From Candidatus Gastranaerophilales bacterium (GTDB lineage: Bacteria > Cyanobacteriota > Vampirovibrionia > Gastranaerophilales > Gastranaerophilaceae): a stretch of 64,000 nt of DNA. The stretch covers positions 1 to 64,000 of the forward strand of contig CAAHDT010000014.1 in NCBI GenBank assembly GCA_900770525.1, written 5' to 3'. Position 1 is the first letter of the stretch. Each line of letters opens with the position of its first letter. The notes under the pieces were generated by a model. It was not told the origin of the DNA and did no database searches. It was given only the letters and a program-made list of their open reading frames with translations. Made by a program: the position numbers and the translations under genes. Shown one piece after another: positions 45,809-55,593 of the stretch.

Positions 45809-47247
45809 TATGCCACCTCAACTTTCTTTGGAGCTTGAGCAATTAGTTTTGAAGACTCATGCTCATGCTTTTTGCTTGATAAATTCGGGAAGAATATATC
45901 CATAAATCTTGGATAAATCCAGTTCAATAATGAACAAGTGAATGGTAATACTGCTAATGACACAAATACACCGACAATTTGTTTATAACATTTCATATGA
46001 GCGGTTGTTCTGCTAATTAATTGTTTTGCTGTTTCTTTTGCAAAATCCTTACTTAAACTACTTTCAGAAACTTTTATTGCAGCTCGTTTTTCGTTAATTG
46101 CTTTTTGAATTTCCGGAATCGAAGTTTTTTCAGAAATATTACGTTTCAAGTTTTCAAAGAAGTTTATAGACTCGTTTACTTCGGTAGATGACTGTTTAAC
46201 GCTGTCCATAACCAGTTGTTTAACTTGGGCTTCAGTGGTTACGTTTTCATATTTTTCAACGTGACCAATCATCTTTTTAATATTGTCCATTAAGGCTTTT
46301 CTTACATTTTTGAATGATTCTTCCTTGTTTCCACCACTCTTATGTGCTCTGTTTTGAACATCTTTTAAAATGTTTAGCATTTCTTTAGAATCAGGTTTAG
46401 CCTTAACTTCTTTTATTTTAGCTGTTATAAATTTATCAACATCAGAAACACTGTTAGCATCTTTTAATACTGAATATAAGCTATCAAATATATCATGTGC
46501 TTCTTTGTTATGAGTTCTATAATAATTACTTGTCGCTAAACGTTTCGAAACTGTTATTTCAAGTTCTTTCTTAATAGCTTTATCACGAGCAATTTGTTTA
46601 TCAATTGTTTCAGTTAACAAATTACGATATTCAGTATCACTGATTTTTTGAGTTTTTCCGTCAGAAGTTTTGTATAATACGGTGCTCTTGTCACTCAACA
46701 TCTTTTCTAAAGCTGCAGCTTGCCCTTCTTTATAAGCTTTAACTTCTGCTTTTAATTGGTCTTTGGTCATATCTGGATTTTCTTTTTTCTTCATCTTGGT
46801 GATATAGTAATCATCCATAAACAAAGTTTTATTTATTTTTTCGCCAAATACACCTTTATTTGCCCAGTTATCAAAAATCTTGTAAAAAGGTGCTGTCAAC
46901 CCGCATTGGGTAACAACAGCTAAAACAGCTGAAACAGGCTGCCTCCATGCTGAATAAGTTCTGGTATCTTCATCCGTTTTAGACATAAAATTGTATTTAA
47001 TGAAAATAGGAGCAACTAACCCTGTACCAAGAGAGTTAATAACAATATTTTGGATTTCACCACCATTTGAGCCTAATCTTTTCAACATCTTTAAGGATTT
47101 AGGCATCAAATCTGCAACCGCATTTTCAAGTGCCGGAGTTTCAACGAGTGCTCTACCTTTAAAACTTGGCGCTGTTTTCATCTTCCGAGCATGCTGCGCA
47201 GGGGCTTTATACCTATTATTGTAAGCTAAATCATCTACCTTCATCAT
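45808..47247 (-). CDS. Large F-x-G leader protein with membrane segments
   Basis: 479 aa. The leader runs to APSFKGRALVE (F29-G31). A hydrophobic segment near 65-85 and a second helix near 435-455 (QIVGVFVSLAVLPFTCSLL) flank about 300 residues of highly charged coiled-coil-like sequence (KKENPDMTKDQLKAEVKAYK). This looks like a protein anchored at both ends by membrane helices. No enzyme motif is present. It is the first gene of a two-gene operon. Confidence 0.6.
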   Translation of the reverse strand: MMKVDDLAYNNRYKAPAQHARKMKTAPSFKGRALVETPALENAVADLMPKSLKMLKRLGSNGGEIQNIVINSLGTGLVAPIFIKYNFMSKTDEDTRTYSAWRQPVSAVLAVVTQCGLTAPFYKIFDNWANKGVFGEKINKTLFMDDYYITKMKKKENPDMTKDQLKAEVKAYKEGQAAALEKMLSDKSTVLYKTSDGKTQKISDTEYRNLLTETIDKQIARDKAIKKELEITVSKRLATSNYYRTHNKEAHDIFDSLYSVLKDANSVSDVDKFITAKIKEVKAKPDSKEMLNILKDVQNRAHKSGGNKEESFKNVRKALMDNIKKMIGHVEKYENVTTEAQVKQLVMDSVKQSSTEVNESINFFENLKRNISEKTSIPEIQKAINEKRAAIKVSESSLSKDFAKETAKQLISRTTAHMKCYKQIVGVFVSLAVLPFTCSLLNWIYPRFMDIFFPNLSSKKHEHESSKLIAQAPKKVEVA

Positions 47248-47312
47248 ACTTTAAACTAAACACCTTCCATATATATATACGTTTGAACAAAATAAAAATT
47301 GCCCTTTTTCTC

Positions 47313-48941
47313 CTATTTATTAAGTTTTGTGAACTGTATTAAAGACCAATCGCCAAGTTTTTCGTAGCGTGTAACGGCTAACCCTTGTTGTAAATCATCA
47401 AATACTCGATTTCTTACATAAGAGAATATTAAGTATAAAAATGGGGTATGCTCATAACGATATCTATCACTTGTAATAGCTTTAATATCATCCTTTGAAT
47501 AGAAAGCTACACTATCTGGAATTATCACAATTACATTCTGTCCTTTTTGGACTTTTGATAATACAGAATCTCTCATTACATAGTCTAAATAACTGCTCTT
47601 TTTTTCTGCAAAAATGTCTTTTAACAGAGGTTTTCCGTTTGTAAAAATTTCAGCAACATCCTTGTCCGACATGAAATATTCCGGGAAATTAGCCTTATCA
47701 ATGCTTATAATTTGGAATTTTGAAAAATCGAAATACTTTTCGTATCTGTCTTTTGAGTAATATTCCAAGATAATTATATCATTCTGATTTGGCTTTGCAC
47801 GATTTAACAAGTCTGCAACAAGTTTATGCCCTTGTGGGCGTGGAATTTTCGGTGCAGAGGTTGGACTTATAAACAAATACGTTAAACTTATTGCGCAAAA
47901 GCATGCGATAAAAGTATTTGCGATTTTTTTATTTTCAAACGAGCATGCTCCATACGCTGCAAGAAATAGTAATATAGGATAAATTTCTATAGAATATTTA
48001 GTAATAAAGACTAATTTCCCCAAAATTGCAGCAACTGTCATTATTAAAACAAACCCAACACATATTGAAAATAATGCGATATTTTTTTTGTTTTTATAAA
48101 GCGCTCTTGCAATAAATACCAAAGCAATTAAAGTTGGAACTATCGTAAAAAACACGAAACTTAAGCTTTTTACATATAAAAAATTATCAGGAGCGTTAAC
48201 CAAGTTAGTTAAAACCGGTGAAAAATAATCGGTAAATAAAAATCCGATTTTTGAAATTGAAAAAGTTCCCCACCATTGAGAAAAAGATTTTGCGGTAAAT
48301 ATGTGGATAATTTGCGGTAAGCATATTCCACCTAAAACAATTATCCCACCCCATATAGTTAATAACTGTTTTTTATATTCATTAAAAAGCAATATAGTTA
48401 ACGCGACTAATTCGAAAAATACAAATACGAACCCAATTGTATGCGTGAATATTATTAAAAAATTAAAAAGCACAAGTCCGCCAAGTGTTGTCCATGTTTT
48501 ATTTTTCAAAAATCTTAGTAAATACAAAAGAGTTAATGCCGATATTAAAAATAATAGTGAATAAATTCGAACTTCTTGCGAATAATATATTAAAAACGAA
48601 CTTATAGATGTAAATAACGCACAAATAAGTGCCGTTTTCTTGCTATGTTGTAATCCTACAAAATACATAACAATAATTGATAAAACTCCGGCTAAAACAG
48701 ATGTTGCACGTAAAAACAAGTCACCACTACCGCCCAAATGCATAAAAAACTTCAAATAAAGATAGTAAAATGGCATGTGGCACTGGCTTAATATTCCATG
48801 AACAAAGTCTGCTCCCAGCGGTTTGGATGCTATCATCCAAGAAACATATTCATCATTCCATAGTCCTTGAGTTTTATTCAATCCGATTACACGTAACCCT
48901 AAACCTAGTACGGTTATCAAAATAAGATATATAATATTCAT
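47313..48941 (-). CDS. GT39-like multi-pass glycosyltransferase
   Basis: 542 aa. About eleven membrane helices occupy residues 1-360, and a soluble C-terminal part (360-540) follows. After helix 1 comes GLWNDEYVSWMIA, whose DE pair matches the catalytic acidic loop of the PMT/ArnT (GT39, C-type) fold; SQCHMPFYYLYLKFF also fits. These enzymes move sugar from a polyprenyl-phosphate donor to protein or lipid on the outer face. AAGGGA lies before the ATG. The acceptor is unknown. Confidence 0.72.
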   Translation of the reverse strand: MNIIYLILITVLGLGLRVIGLNKTQGLWNDEYVSWMIASKPLGADFVHGILSQCHMPFYYLYLKFFMHLGGSGDLFLRATSVLAGVLSIIVMYFVGLQHSKKTALICALFTSISSFLIYYSQEVRIYSLLFLISALTLLYLLRFLKNKTWTTLGGLVLFNFLIIFTHTIGFVFVFFELVALTILLFNEYKKQLLTIWGGIIVLGGICLPQIIHIFTAKSFSQWWGTFSISKIGFLFTDYFSPVLTNLVNAPDNFLYVKSLSFVFFTIVPTLIALVFIARALYKNKKNIALFSICVGFVLIMTVAAILGKLVFITKYSIEIYPILLFLAAYGACSFENKKIANTFIACFCAISLTYLFISPTSAPKIPRPQGHKLVADLLNRAKPNQNDIIILEYYSKDRYEKYFDFSKFQIISIDKANFPEYFMSDKDVAEIFTNGKPLLKDIFAEKKSSYLDYVMRDSVLSKVQKGQNVIVIIPDSVAFYSKDDIKAITSDRYRYEHTPFLYLIFSYVRNRVFDDLQQGLAVTRYEKLGDWSLIQFTKLNK

Positions 48942-48990
48942 TTACAACAATTCCCTTAATCCTTAGATATACTTGAATTGTAACACAAAC

Positions 48991-49024
48991 AAAAAACAAC
49001 CGAAATACCTTCCGATTGTTTTTT
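48991..49024 (-). terminator. Minus-strand terminator after the 115-aa gene
   Basis: On the minus strand AACAAUCGGAA pairs fully with UUUCGGUUGUU using two G-U pairs, with a GGUA loop and a U run after it. On the plus strand the same stem has mismatches, so it is directional. Confidence 0.6.
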
Positions 49025-49050
49025 AGTTACTTTAAATTTGTATTAATCAT

Positions 49051-49398
49051 CTAGAATGGACGAGTTTGATTTAATTTCAAACGCAATTCTCTAAATCTTG
49101 TAATATCTTCTTGAGATTTTCCTGAATCTTTGAAGACAGCTTGAGCAGATGGGTGCACCATCAAAACATAGTCCATATGAATTTCTAAGAAATTATATTT
49201 TCTAGGAGCTTGATTAGCATTTCTCGGATAAATTTCAGCGTTAGTAACTGCCAAAAATCTACGTTCTCTGTCGTTTAACAAATCAGTAAGTTCTCTATTG
49301 GTATTAGTATATTTTGAAACGTGAACAATTCCCTTAATATCATGGTCAACTGTTAATATACTTACTTCTATAGGAACTGTATCAATATTTTTAGCCAT
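49051..49398 (-). CDS. 115-aa protein of unknown function
   Basis: 115 aa. A compact alpha/beta sequence opens VPIEVSILTVDHDIKGIVHV, then RELTDLLNDRERRFLAVTNAEIY and NFLEIHMDYVLMVHPS. AAGGAT precedes the ATG and a terminator follows. There are no catalytic residues I can name and no membrane segment. Confidence 0.65.
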   Translation of the reverse strand: MAKNIDTVPIEVSILTVDHDIKGIVHVSKYTNTNRELTDLLNDRERRFLAVTNAEIYPRNANQAPRKYNFLEIHMDYVLMVHPSAQAVFKDSGKSQEDITRFRELRLKLNQTRPF

Positions 49399-49489
49399 AT
49401 TTTTATCCTTAAATTCTCTCTACTCTATGGCTCTAGTATAGTATATCCTATACCAATTGTCAAAAATATTTTTAGTAATTTGAAAATTT

Positions 49490-49969
49490 TTAGCTTTTGA
49501 ATTTGCTAATCTCTTCAAAATAATGTGTTAATGCAACATAACCTTTATAAATTTCGTTAGAAATAGTTGCATAGCAATTAGCATCTATAAATTTTAATTC
49601 TTTTGCACGGATTTCAACAATTTTGTCAGCTTCAGCCTTTAGCGCTAAGTCATCTGATGAAGACCATTTTTGCAACAAAGAAAGTTCTTCGTACATTTGT
49701 TTTGCTGTTGTATATTCCAAAGTATTGAAATCATACTTTAACAAAAGTTCTTTTTCAGTTTGAGAAATTCTGCTCTGAACAGCTTGGAATTTATAAATAC
49801 GCTTAATTACAATATAGTTATCAGCAACTCTTTTATGAGAATACGGAATAACATTCTGCGCTAAAAGTGCAGCATGAGAACGAGATGTAAACGTATCTTC
49901 CTGATTGGATAAAGCACTTCTCGAAGTTAAATCAAAACCGGATTTTTTATCTATAAGTTCTTCTATCAC
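49490..49969 (-). CDS. 159-aa helical protein of unknown function
   Basis: 159 aa taking GTG at 49969, which lies seven bases after GGAGG; a TTG two codons earlier is too close to that site. The sequence is mostly helical, with TSRSHAALLAQNVIPYSHKR, then KFQAVQSRISQTEKELLLKY, and no membrane or signal segment. The next gene lies 91 bases downstream on the same strand. No family was recognised. Confidence 0.6.
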   Translation of the reverse strand: MIEELIDKKSGFDLTSRSALSNQEDTFTSRSHAALLAQNVIPYSHKRVADNYIVIKRIYKFQAVQSRISQTEKELLLKYDFNTLEYTTAKQMYEELSLLQKWSSSDDLALKAEADKIVEIRAKELKFIDANCYATISNEIYKGYVALTHYFEEISKFKS

Positions 49970-50086
49970 GAACAAACCTCCGCTATCTTTTCTTCATAAT
50001 ATGCCAACCAAAAATTTTTGTCATGCCCGTAGTGCAAATTTTTAACAAAAATTATTAATTGTAATATTTGTTCATTTCTTTGTTCA

Positions 50087-50267
50087 TTTTCTCTTCTTTA
50101 GCATCAAAGAAGAGAAAAAAGAACCAAAAGAGAAGAAAACCGCAATCGAGTACTGCGTTGCTACGCAACGCTTTCTAATCAAATGGACAAATGTTTCATT
50201 CACATACGTTCATGAAATCTTTCAAGCGCTGCTATAATAACGCAGCGCAGACTGCTCAAAGAGCAGT
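50087..50267. repeat. Hairpin-rich intergenic repeat, copy A
   Basis: Four perfect hairpins lie in the gene-free gap of about 390 bases: 50087-50118 (13 bp, TTTTCTCTTCTTT arm), 50155-50171 (7 bp), 50226-50248 (7 bp) and 50251-50267 (7 bp, ACTGCTC-AAA-GAGCAGT). The region resembles the one at 61145-61311 read in the opposite direction, sharing the CTGCTCAAAGAGCAG hairpin and a pyrimidine-rich stem. No open frame or promoter of note occupies the rest of the gap. Confidence 0.7.
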
Positions 50268-50358
50268 ATTAGAAAACTTCTGTTTCATCGAACCAAAGTC
50301 TTAATTGCCCTAGACAAAAACAACTACGACAATATATAATATTAGTGGAGATTGTGGA

Positions 50359-51261
50359 ATGAAAAAGAATAACATTTTGGCAAATTTTGCACTATTAATG
50401 ACCGGTTTGATTTGGGGGGTATCATTTGTCGCTCAAAGAGCCGGAAGTGAATATGTCGGAGCTTTTACGTTTAATTGTGTGAGAAGTTTTCTGGGAACTT
50501 TGAGCTTGTTACCTTTGGTATTTTTGCCGAAACTTTTTCATAACGATACGAGAAAAAATATTCAAAAGAAACTTCAACACAAATTGATGCTAAAAGGTGG
50601 CTTTTTATGTGGGCTTGCATTATTTACTGCAATGTCAATTCAACAATGCTGTATGAAATATGTTAGTGCCGGCAAAGCCGGATTTATTTCTGCATTATAT
50701 TTGATTTTTGTCCCAATAATATCTGTGTTCTTAGGCAAAAAACTTAATAAAAATGTTATCGTAAGTATTTTGGTTGCAGTTATCGGATTGTATTTGTTGT
50801 GTTTCAAGGCAAATTCAATGGATTTTAATATTTATGACGGAATATTGCTTATCTCTGCCTTTTTCTATGGTGTACATATTTTGGGTGTAAATTATTTTTC
50901 CCAAAGGTTGAATGCAATAAAACTTTCATGTCTGCAATTTTTATTTGTTTGCCTATTGTCATTGCCTGTCGTGCTTTTGCTTGAACATCCGACTATTCAA
51001 GCTATTGTGAGTGCAAAAGTTCCGTTGCTGTATGCCGGAATATTGACTTGTGGGGTTGCCTATACTTTGCAAATATTCGGGCAAAAATATACACAACCGG
51101 TTATTGCATCTTTAATCCTATCTCTTGAATCAGTTTTTGCAGTCTTGGGAGGAATGCTGATACTAGGAGAAGTTATGACAGGTCGAGAAATTTTAGGCTG
51201 TGTATTTATGATAGTTGCAGTGATTTTATCAGAAATCCGATATAAAACCAGACGAGTATAG
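50359..51261 (+). CDS. EamA/DMT-family transporter
   Basis: 300 aa with ten membrane helices in two EamA halves (about 8-140 and 155-290). The opening LMTGLIWGVSFVAQRAGSEY is typical of the family, and the end is RREILGCVFMIVAV-like. It should move small metabolites across the inner membrane; the substrate is unknown. GTGGA precedes the ATG. It converges with the pseudopilin gene. Confidence 0.88.
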   Translation: MKKNNILANFALLMTGLIWGVSFVAQRAGSEYVGAFTFNCVRSFLGTLSLLPLVFLPKLFHNDTRKNIQKKLQHKLMLKGGFLCGLALFTAMSIQQCCMKYVSAGKAGFISALYLIFVPIISVFLGKKLNKNVIVSILVAVIGLYLLCFKANSMDFNIYDGILLISAFFYGVHILGVNYFSQRLNAIKLSCLQFLFVCLLSLPVVLLLEHPTIQAIVSAKVPLLYAGILTCGVAYTLQIFGQKYTQPVIASLILSLESVFAVLGGMLILGEVMTGREILGCVFMIVAVILSEIRYKTRRV

Positions 51262-51284
51262 GACTCAACATTTCTTGTTTTATT

Positions 51285-52055
51285 TTATTTGCAAGAATGC
51301 TTGCCTGTCCAGCTTAAGTCATCACAGTGTAAATAATCCATATTTTCATTATAAATTACCCAAGCTGTGCAGGCTGTACTGGAATAATAAGATGTTTTGT
51401 TTGTTCTGTTGCATCTGTCAGGAAATTTATATTCTGTATTATCAGCCTGAGCACCAACAGGAATTATGCCGTATTTAGTTATATAAAATAAAAAGAAGTC
51501 ACGTCCGGCTACATTAGGGGCTTTTTGGCCATTAATATCAACATGTAATCCACCACAAATATTTTTTAATTCTTTTGTATCGCCAGCAGTAGTAGTTTTG
51601 TATTTACATTCTTTGCTGTTTAAAAAGAAAGAAACAACTTCGCCATTATTTAAGATGAATTTTGTATTTCCGGTATTTGCTTTGCTTGTATCACTTCCTG
51701 CAACTCCGGATATAGATTTATAACCTCCAGATTGTATACACCCATCTGTATCATGTTTACAATCTCTTAATATCTTCAAATATGGTTTCATATGGCTGAT
51801 AAATTCTTCTGAACCATACCCGTCGGCAGTCTTTTCTGTTGCCCAATCTTCAGGTTCTGCACCTTCCGCCTTTGCTGATATAAAAGCTTGTTCCATTGTC
51901 GAATAAAACTTTTTAAGGGCTATAACGGTTTGTTTTTCTTGATATTTCTGGATTAAAGTCGGTAATGTCATCGCAGCAATTATTCCTACTATTCCTAAAG
52001 TAATCAAGACTTCTGCAAGAGTAAAACCGCCTCTAATTTTCTCTAAGTTACTCAT
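51285..52055 (-). CDS. Type IV pilin-like protein (prepilin)
   Basis: 256 aa from the ATG at 52055 with GAGGGA upstream. The class III signal is short and basic (NLEKIRGG), with cleavage before FTLAEVLITLGIVGI; E5 of the mature protein is present, as needed for assembly. The C-terminal domain is large with many cysteines (CKHDTDGC, CKYKT, NRTNKTSYYSSTACTAW), probably disulphide-linked. No other pilus gene is nearby, so it is an orphan pilin or minor pseudopilin using machinery encoded elsewhere. Confidence 0.88.
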   Translation of the reverse strand: MSNLEKIRGGFTLAEVLITLGIVGIIAAMTLPTLIQKYQEKQTVIALKKFYSTMEQAFISAKAEGAEPEDWATEKTADGYGSEEFISHMKPYLKILRDCKHDTDGCIQSGGYKSISGVAGSDTSKANTGNTKFILNNGEVVSFFLNSKECKYKTTTAGDTKELKNICGGLHVDINGQKAPNVAGRDFFLFYITKYGIIPVGAQADNTEYKFPDRCNRTNKTSYYSSTACTAWVIYNENMDYLHCDDLSWTGKHSCK

Positions 52056-52168
52056 ATTATCCCTCCGATTGTAAACAAATATTATTATATTATACATCTA
52101 TACATGTAATAATAACATGCATAAGTGGTGTTTGCAACCCTTTAATTATAAATTGATAAAATGACAAT

Positions 52169-52372
52169 ATGATAAAAAACAGGCTTTCAATAATTTTGGG
52201 TGAACAAAGAATGCGCGTTTCCGAGTTGTCTAAACTAACCGGAATAAGTCAAAATGCATTAAATAAAATTTACCATAACAAGACAAAAGGAATAGATTTT
52301 GATACCCTTAATAAACTTTGCAATGCCTTAGAAAGAAATAGTCAGGACATATTTGAATTTATACCCGATTAG
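52169..52372 (+). CDS. Small Cro/CI-type helix-turn-helix protein
   Basis: 67 aa, a single HTH domain. RVSELSKLTGISQNALNKIY is the DNA-binding helix pair, followed by FDTLNKLCNALERNSQDIFE. No ribosome site is clear. It probably binds DNA as a small repressor; the target could be the diverging pilin gene, whose start lies 113 bases away. Confidence 0.85.
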   Translation: MIKNRLSIILGEQRMRVSELSKLTGISQNALNKIYHNKTKGIDFDTLNKLCNALERNSQDIFEFIPD

Positions 52373-52479
52373 TTAGGGAAAGTTTTTTGATATTGCGCTT
52401 TGCTCCTCGTGAGTTTCGATTGATAGTAAAAGGACATAAAATACTTGCGGGAGAAGTTTAATTATGCTAGTATCAAACT

Positions 52480-53721
52480 ATGAATAAGAAAAAAGTTTTA
52501 ATTGTCGGGTCTTCTGCAAAAGAATATGCCCTTGCAAAATATTTAGCAAAAAGTGAAAAAATAGATAAGGTGTATATTGCCCCTGGGAACGTTGCATCAG
52601 GAGAGTTCGCGGAGAGAATTGATATAAGAGAAAATTCTGTAGATGAGTTACTTGAATTTGCCGTGAAAGAGTCTGTTGACTTGACAATAGCATCGTCATC
52701 AGAAGCTATTAAGTCTGATATTACAGAAGTTTTTCAGGCTAACGCTCAACTGATTTTTGCACCATCTTGTAAATCGGCAAATTTTGCTCTATCACGCTCT
52801 ATAGCCAAAAAGTTTTTGTATAAATTGCATATTCCGACTCCAAAATTCGGAATTTTCGACAAATCTCAATTTGCACTTGATTATGCAAAAAATGCCAATA
52901 TGCCGATTATCGTTTCTTCTGATGTAGATAGCGAAACATCTATTCAATCTGTTTGCACTGATATTAAGCAGGCAAGAACTTGTATAAACGATTTGTTTAT
53001 GCGAAACGAGTCCAAAGTTATAATGTCTGATTATGTATACGGTCATCCGTTTACGGTTTATGTTATTACTGACGGTTGGAAAGCTTTGGTGGCTGCTGTT
53101 GTCGGAGATTACAAGTTTTTAGAAGATGGAGATGCCGGTATATATACCAGAGGTATTGGGGCTTACCTTCCTGATTACAAAGTATCTTTTGATGTTATCG
53201 GAAAAATTATGGCAAATGTTGTAACTCCGGTTCTTGAAAATTTGCAGAAAAAAGAAACCCCGTATTCAGGAATTTTAGGTGTTGAATGTGTTCTAAAAAA
53301 TGACGGTAATTATGTTGTTACAGGTTTTACACCATTCTTTAAGGAACATGATTGCTCTGCGATTTTAACATCTATTGATGCAGATGTTTATTCGCTATTT
53401 GAAGCTTGCGCAATCGGTTCATTTGCAGATGATTATGATGATATAGCTTTAAACGATTTGAGCGTAATTTCTTGTGTGCTTGTTGCACGTAAAGCAGGCG
53501 CGATAATTAATGGGTTGGAATTGGTTGATGATGCAACTGATGTTTCGCATTTTTCAACTACAAAGAATAATTATTTGGAATACTTAACCAACAAGGGCAG
53601 GACTTTGGTTCTTACACAATCTGCCTCAACGTTTAGAAGGGCACGAGAACTCTTGTACGACAATGTTGATGAAGTATATTTTGAAGGTAAAAAATTCCGC
53701 AGAGATATTTGTGCGGAATAG
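52480..53721 (+). CDS. PurD-like protein with degenerate ATP-grasp site
   Basis: 413 aa, the length of PurD (GAR synthetase). The N-domain (KVLIVGSSAKEYALAKYL, then YIAPGNVASGEF), the FALSRSIAKKFL and YVYGHPFTVYVITDG blocks and the end domain align well by eye. But the usual KADGLAAGKGV is replaced by SSDVDSETSI, GPNTGGMGAY is IYTRGIGAY, and the metal-binding NVRFGDPE is FTPFFKEHD. The ATP lysine and metal ligands are thus lost or changed. It may be inactive or have taken another job. A TATGCT box lies 11 bases before the ATG. Confidence 0.75.
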   Translation: MNKKKVLIVGSSAKEYALAKYLAKSEKIDKVYIAPGNVASGEFAERIDIRENSVDELLEFAVKESVDLTIASSSEAIKSDITEVFQANAQLIFAPSCKSANFALSRSIAKKFLYKLHIPTPKFGIFDKSQFALDYAKNANMPIIVSSDVDSETSIQSVCTDIKQARTCINDLFMRNESKVIMSDYVYGHPFTVYVITDGWKALVAAVVGDYKFLEDGDAGIYTRGIGAYLPDYKVSFDVIGKIMANVVTPVLENLQKKETPYSGILGVECVLKNDGNYVVTGFTPFFKEHDCSAILTSIDADVYSLFEACAIGSFADDYDDIALNDLSVISCVLVARKAGAIINGLELVDDATDVSHFSTTKNNYLEYLTNKGRTLVLTQSASTFRRARELLYDNVDEVYFEGKKFRRDICAE

Positions 53722-53764
53722 TACATGTTATAACTAGTTTGTAGATAATTAAGGAGTAAATATT

Positions 53765-54046
53765 ATGACAACAGAAGTAAAAGCAAGCCATATTCTTGTA
53801 AAAACAGAAGAAGAAGCTAGAAAATTATATGATGAAATAAAAGCAGGATTAGATTTTGCTGATGCTGCAGCTCAATTTTCTTTATGTCCATCCGGTGCAA
53901 ACGGCGGAGATTTAGGCTTTTTCGGGAAAGGAATGATGGTTAAACCGTTTGAAGATGCTGCTTTTAATCTTGAAGTAGGTGAAATGTCTGAACCGGTTGA
54001 AACACAGTTCGGATGGCATTTAATTCTTTTAACAGGCAAAAATTAA
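53765..54046 (+). CDS. Parvulin-type peptidyl-prolyl isomerase
   Basis: 93 aa, one rotamase domain. KASHILVKTEEEARKLYDEI starts it, with CPSGANGGDLGFFGKGMM as the active-site loop and QFGWHLILL at the end. There is no signal peptide, so it acts in the cytoplasm. AAGGAG precedes the ATG. Its stop overlaps the next start (TAATG), so it is coupled to the peptidase gene. Confidence 0.92.
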   Translation: MTTEVKASHILVKTEEEARKLYDEIKAGLDFADAAAQFSLCPSGANGGDLGFFGKGMMVKPFEDAAFNLEVGEMSEPVETQFGWHLILLTGKN

Positions 54047-55593
54047 TGATAGATTTTTTGAGAAAATTTTTAAAGGACAATAATATTAATGCATTACTTA
54101 TTAACTCGACCAATGAATACTTGGTCGAGTATAATAGGTTGGAAGAAAACGCAAGATACGCTGTTACTGGATTTTCCGGCTCAACCGGAGATGCAGTATT
54201 AACAGAAGATAAATTATATCTTTTTGTTGATGGCAGATATCATATTCAAGCGGATAATGAGGTTAACCATGATGTTGTTACTGTTGTAAAGCTACAATCA
54301 GGACAAACAATGTTAGGCGAAATGCAAAAGTTATTACCTAAAAATTGTGTATTAGGAGCCGTTGCCTCTAAAAATTCTCAAAAACGTATAGAAAATTTTG
54401 AAAAATATTTTCAGGTTATATTATTGAAGTCTGAACCTGTAAATATTACTTACACGTTACCGGAAGAGCATATTGAAGAAATTTCTCAAGAGTATACCGG
54501 TTTATCAAAAGATGATAAAATCAAGTATTTACAAAGTTTAATCAAACCGGAAGATGCGATTCTTGTTACCAATTTAGAAGAAGTTTCGTATCTGTTTAAC
54601 TTAAGAGATTTTTCTATCCCTTATTCAAGTAAGATTTCTAAGCGTGCAATAATAACTTCAAATGGAGCAGTATTATTTTCAAAAAACGAATTCGACAAAT
54701 ATAAAACAGCTATTGAAAACGTACGTGGCAAAATTTATGTAGATAAATCGACTATTAATGCTCGTGATTTCTTGTTAGTTGGTGACAAAGCTGCATATTT
54801 TGAAGTTTCACCTGTATCAAAAATGAAATCAATAAAAACAGATTCAGAAATTTCTCACTATATAGAAACTTTTAAGAGAACAGATTTAGCTGTAAAAGCA
54901 ATAAGAGATTATATTGAAAATAATGACAATATTTCTGAGTTTGATATTGCAACACAGTTAGAAAAAGAGTTTTTACACTATGGAGCTAAAAGCTTAAGTT
55001 TTAAATCAATTGTTGCAAAAGACAAAAATTCGGCACTGGCACATTACTCAAAATGTTCAAAAGACGAAATTTTAAAAGATGGCAGTTTGGTTTTAATCGA
55101 CTGTGGTGCTTATTATGAGGGCGGATTAGCCACTGATATTACAAGAGTTTTTGTAAAAGGTACCCCTTCACCATTGCAGAAAAAAGTTTACACAACTGTT
55201 TTGAAAGTTTTTCTAAACTCATTCCATTCAAAAGCTAAAACCGGTTTTGAAATAGATGCAAACGCAAGAAAAATATTTGCAGAAAATCCTATAAATGGAT
55301 TTGAGTTTAATCATGGTTTAGGACATGGTATCGGGGTGAGTGTTCACGAATATCCGCCAAATTTGAGCTGTAACGAAATTGCCAAAGTTCAAATAGAAGA
55401 TAATATGTGCTTTACAATCGAACCTGGACTTTATAATAAAGACTACTTTGGTGTAAGGTTGGAAAATTCTTGCTACAAGCAAAATGGTGAAATTAAGTCT
55501 TTTGTTCATATGAACTATGAAAAGAAGCTAATTGATTACTCTTTACTCTCATCTGAAGAACAAGAATGGCTAAAAGAGTTTGAGGTTATTTAA
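54046..55593 (+). CDS. Xaa-Pro aminopeptidase (M24B)
   Basis: 515 aa from the ATG at 54046; an earlier in-frame start would overlap the PPIase gene by 34 bases. The N-terminal creatinase domain spans about 1-290. The catalytic pita-bread domain carries all five metal ligands: D in LIDCGAYY, D in TDITR, H in HGLGHGIGVSVHEYP, E in TIEPGLY and E in VRLENS. It removes N-terminal residues before proline. It is coupled to a prolyl isomerase gene, so the two act on proline-containing peptides. Confidence 0.93.
   Translation: MIDFLRKFLKDNNINALLINSTNEYLVEYNRLEENARYAVTGFSGSTGDAVLTEDKLYLFVDGRYHIQADNEVNHDVVTVVKLQSGQTMLGEMQKLLPKNCVLGAVASKNSQKRIENFEKYFQVILLKSEPVNITYTLPEEHIEEISQEYTGLSKDDKIKYLQSLIKPEDAILVTNLEEVSYLFNLRDFSIPYSSKISKRAIITSNGAVLFSKNEFDKYKTAIENVRGKIYVDKSTINARDFLLVGDKAAYFEVSPVSKMKSIKTDSEISHYIETFKRTDLAVKAIRDYIENNDNISEFDIATQLEKEFLHYGAKSLSFKSIVAKDKNSALAHYSKCSKDEILKDGSLVLIDCGAYYEGGLATDITRVFVKGTPSPLQKKVYTTVLKVFLNSFHSKAKTGFEIDANARKIFAENPINGFEFNHGLGHGIGVSVHEYPPNLSCNEIAKVQIEDNMCFTIEPGLYNKDYFGVRLENSCYKQNGEIKSFVHMNYEKKLIDYSLLSSEEQEWLKEFEVI

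Noticed and set aside
50087..50267. CRISPR-like array
   Set aside because: The hairpins differ from one another in sequence and spacing, there are no equal spacers, and no cas gene is present.
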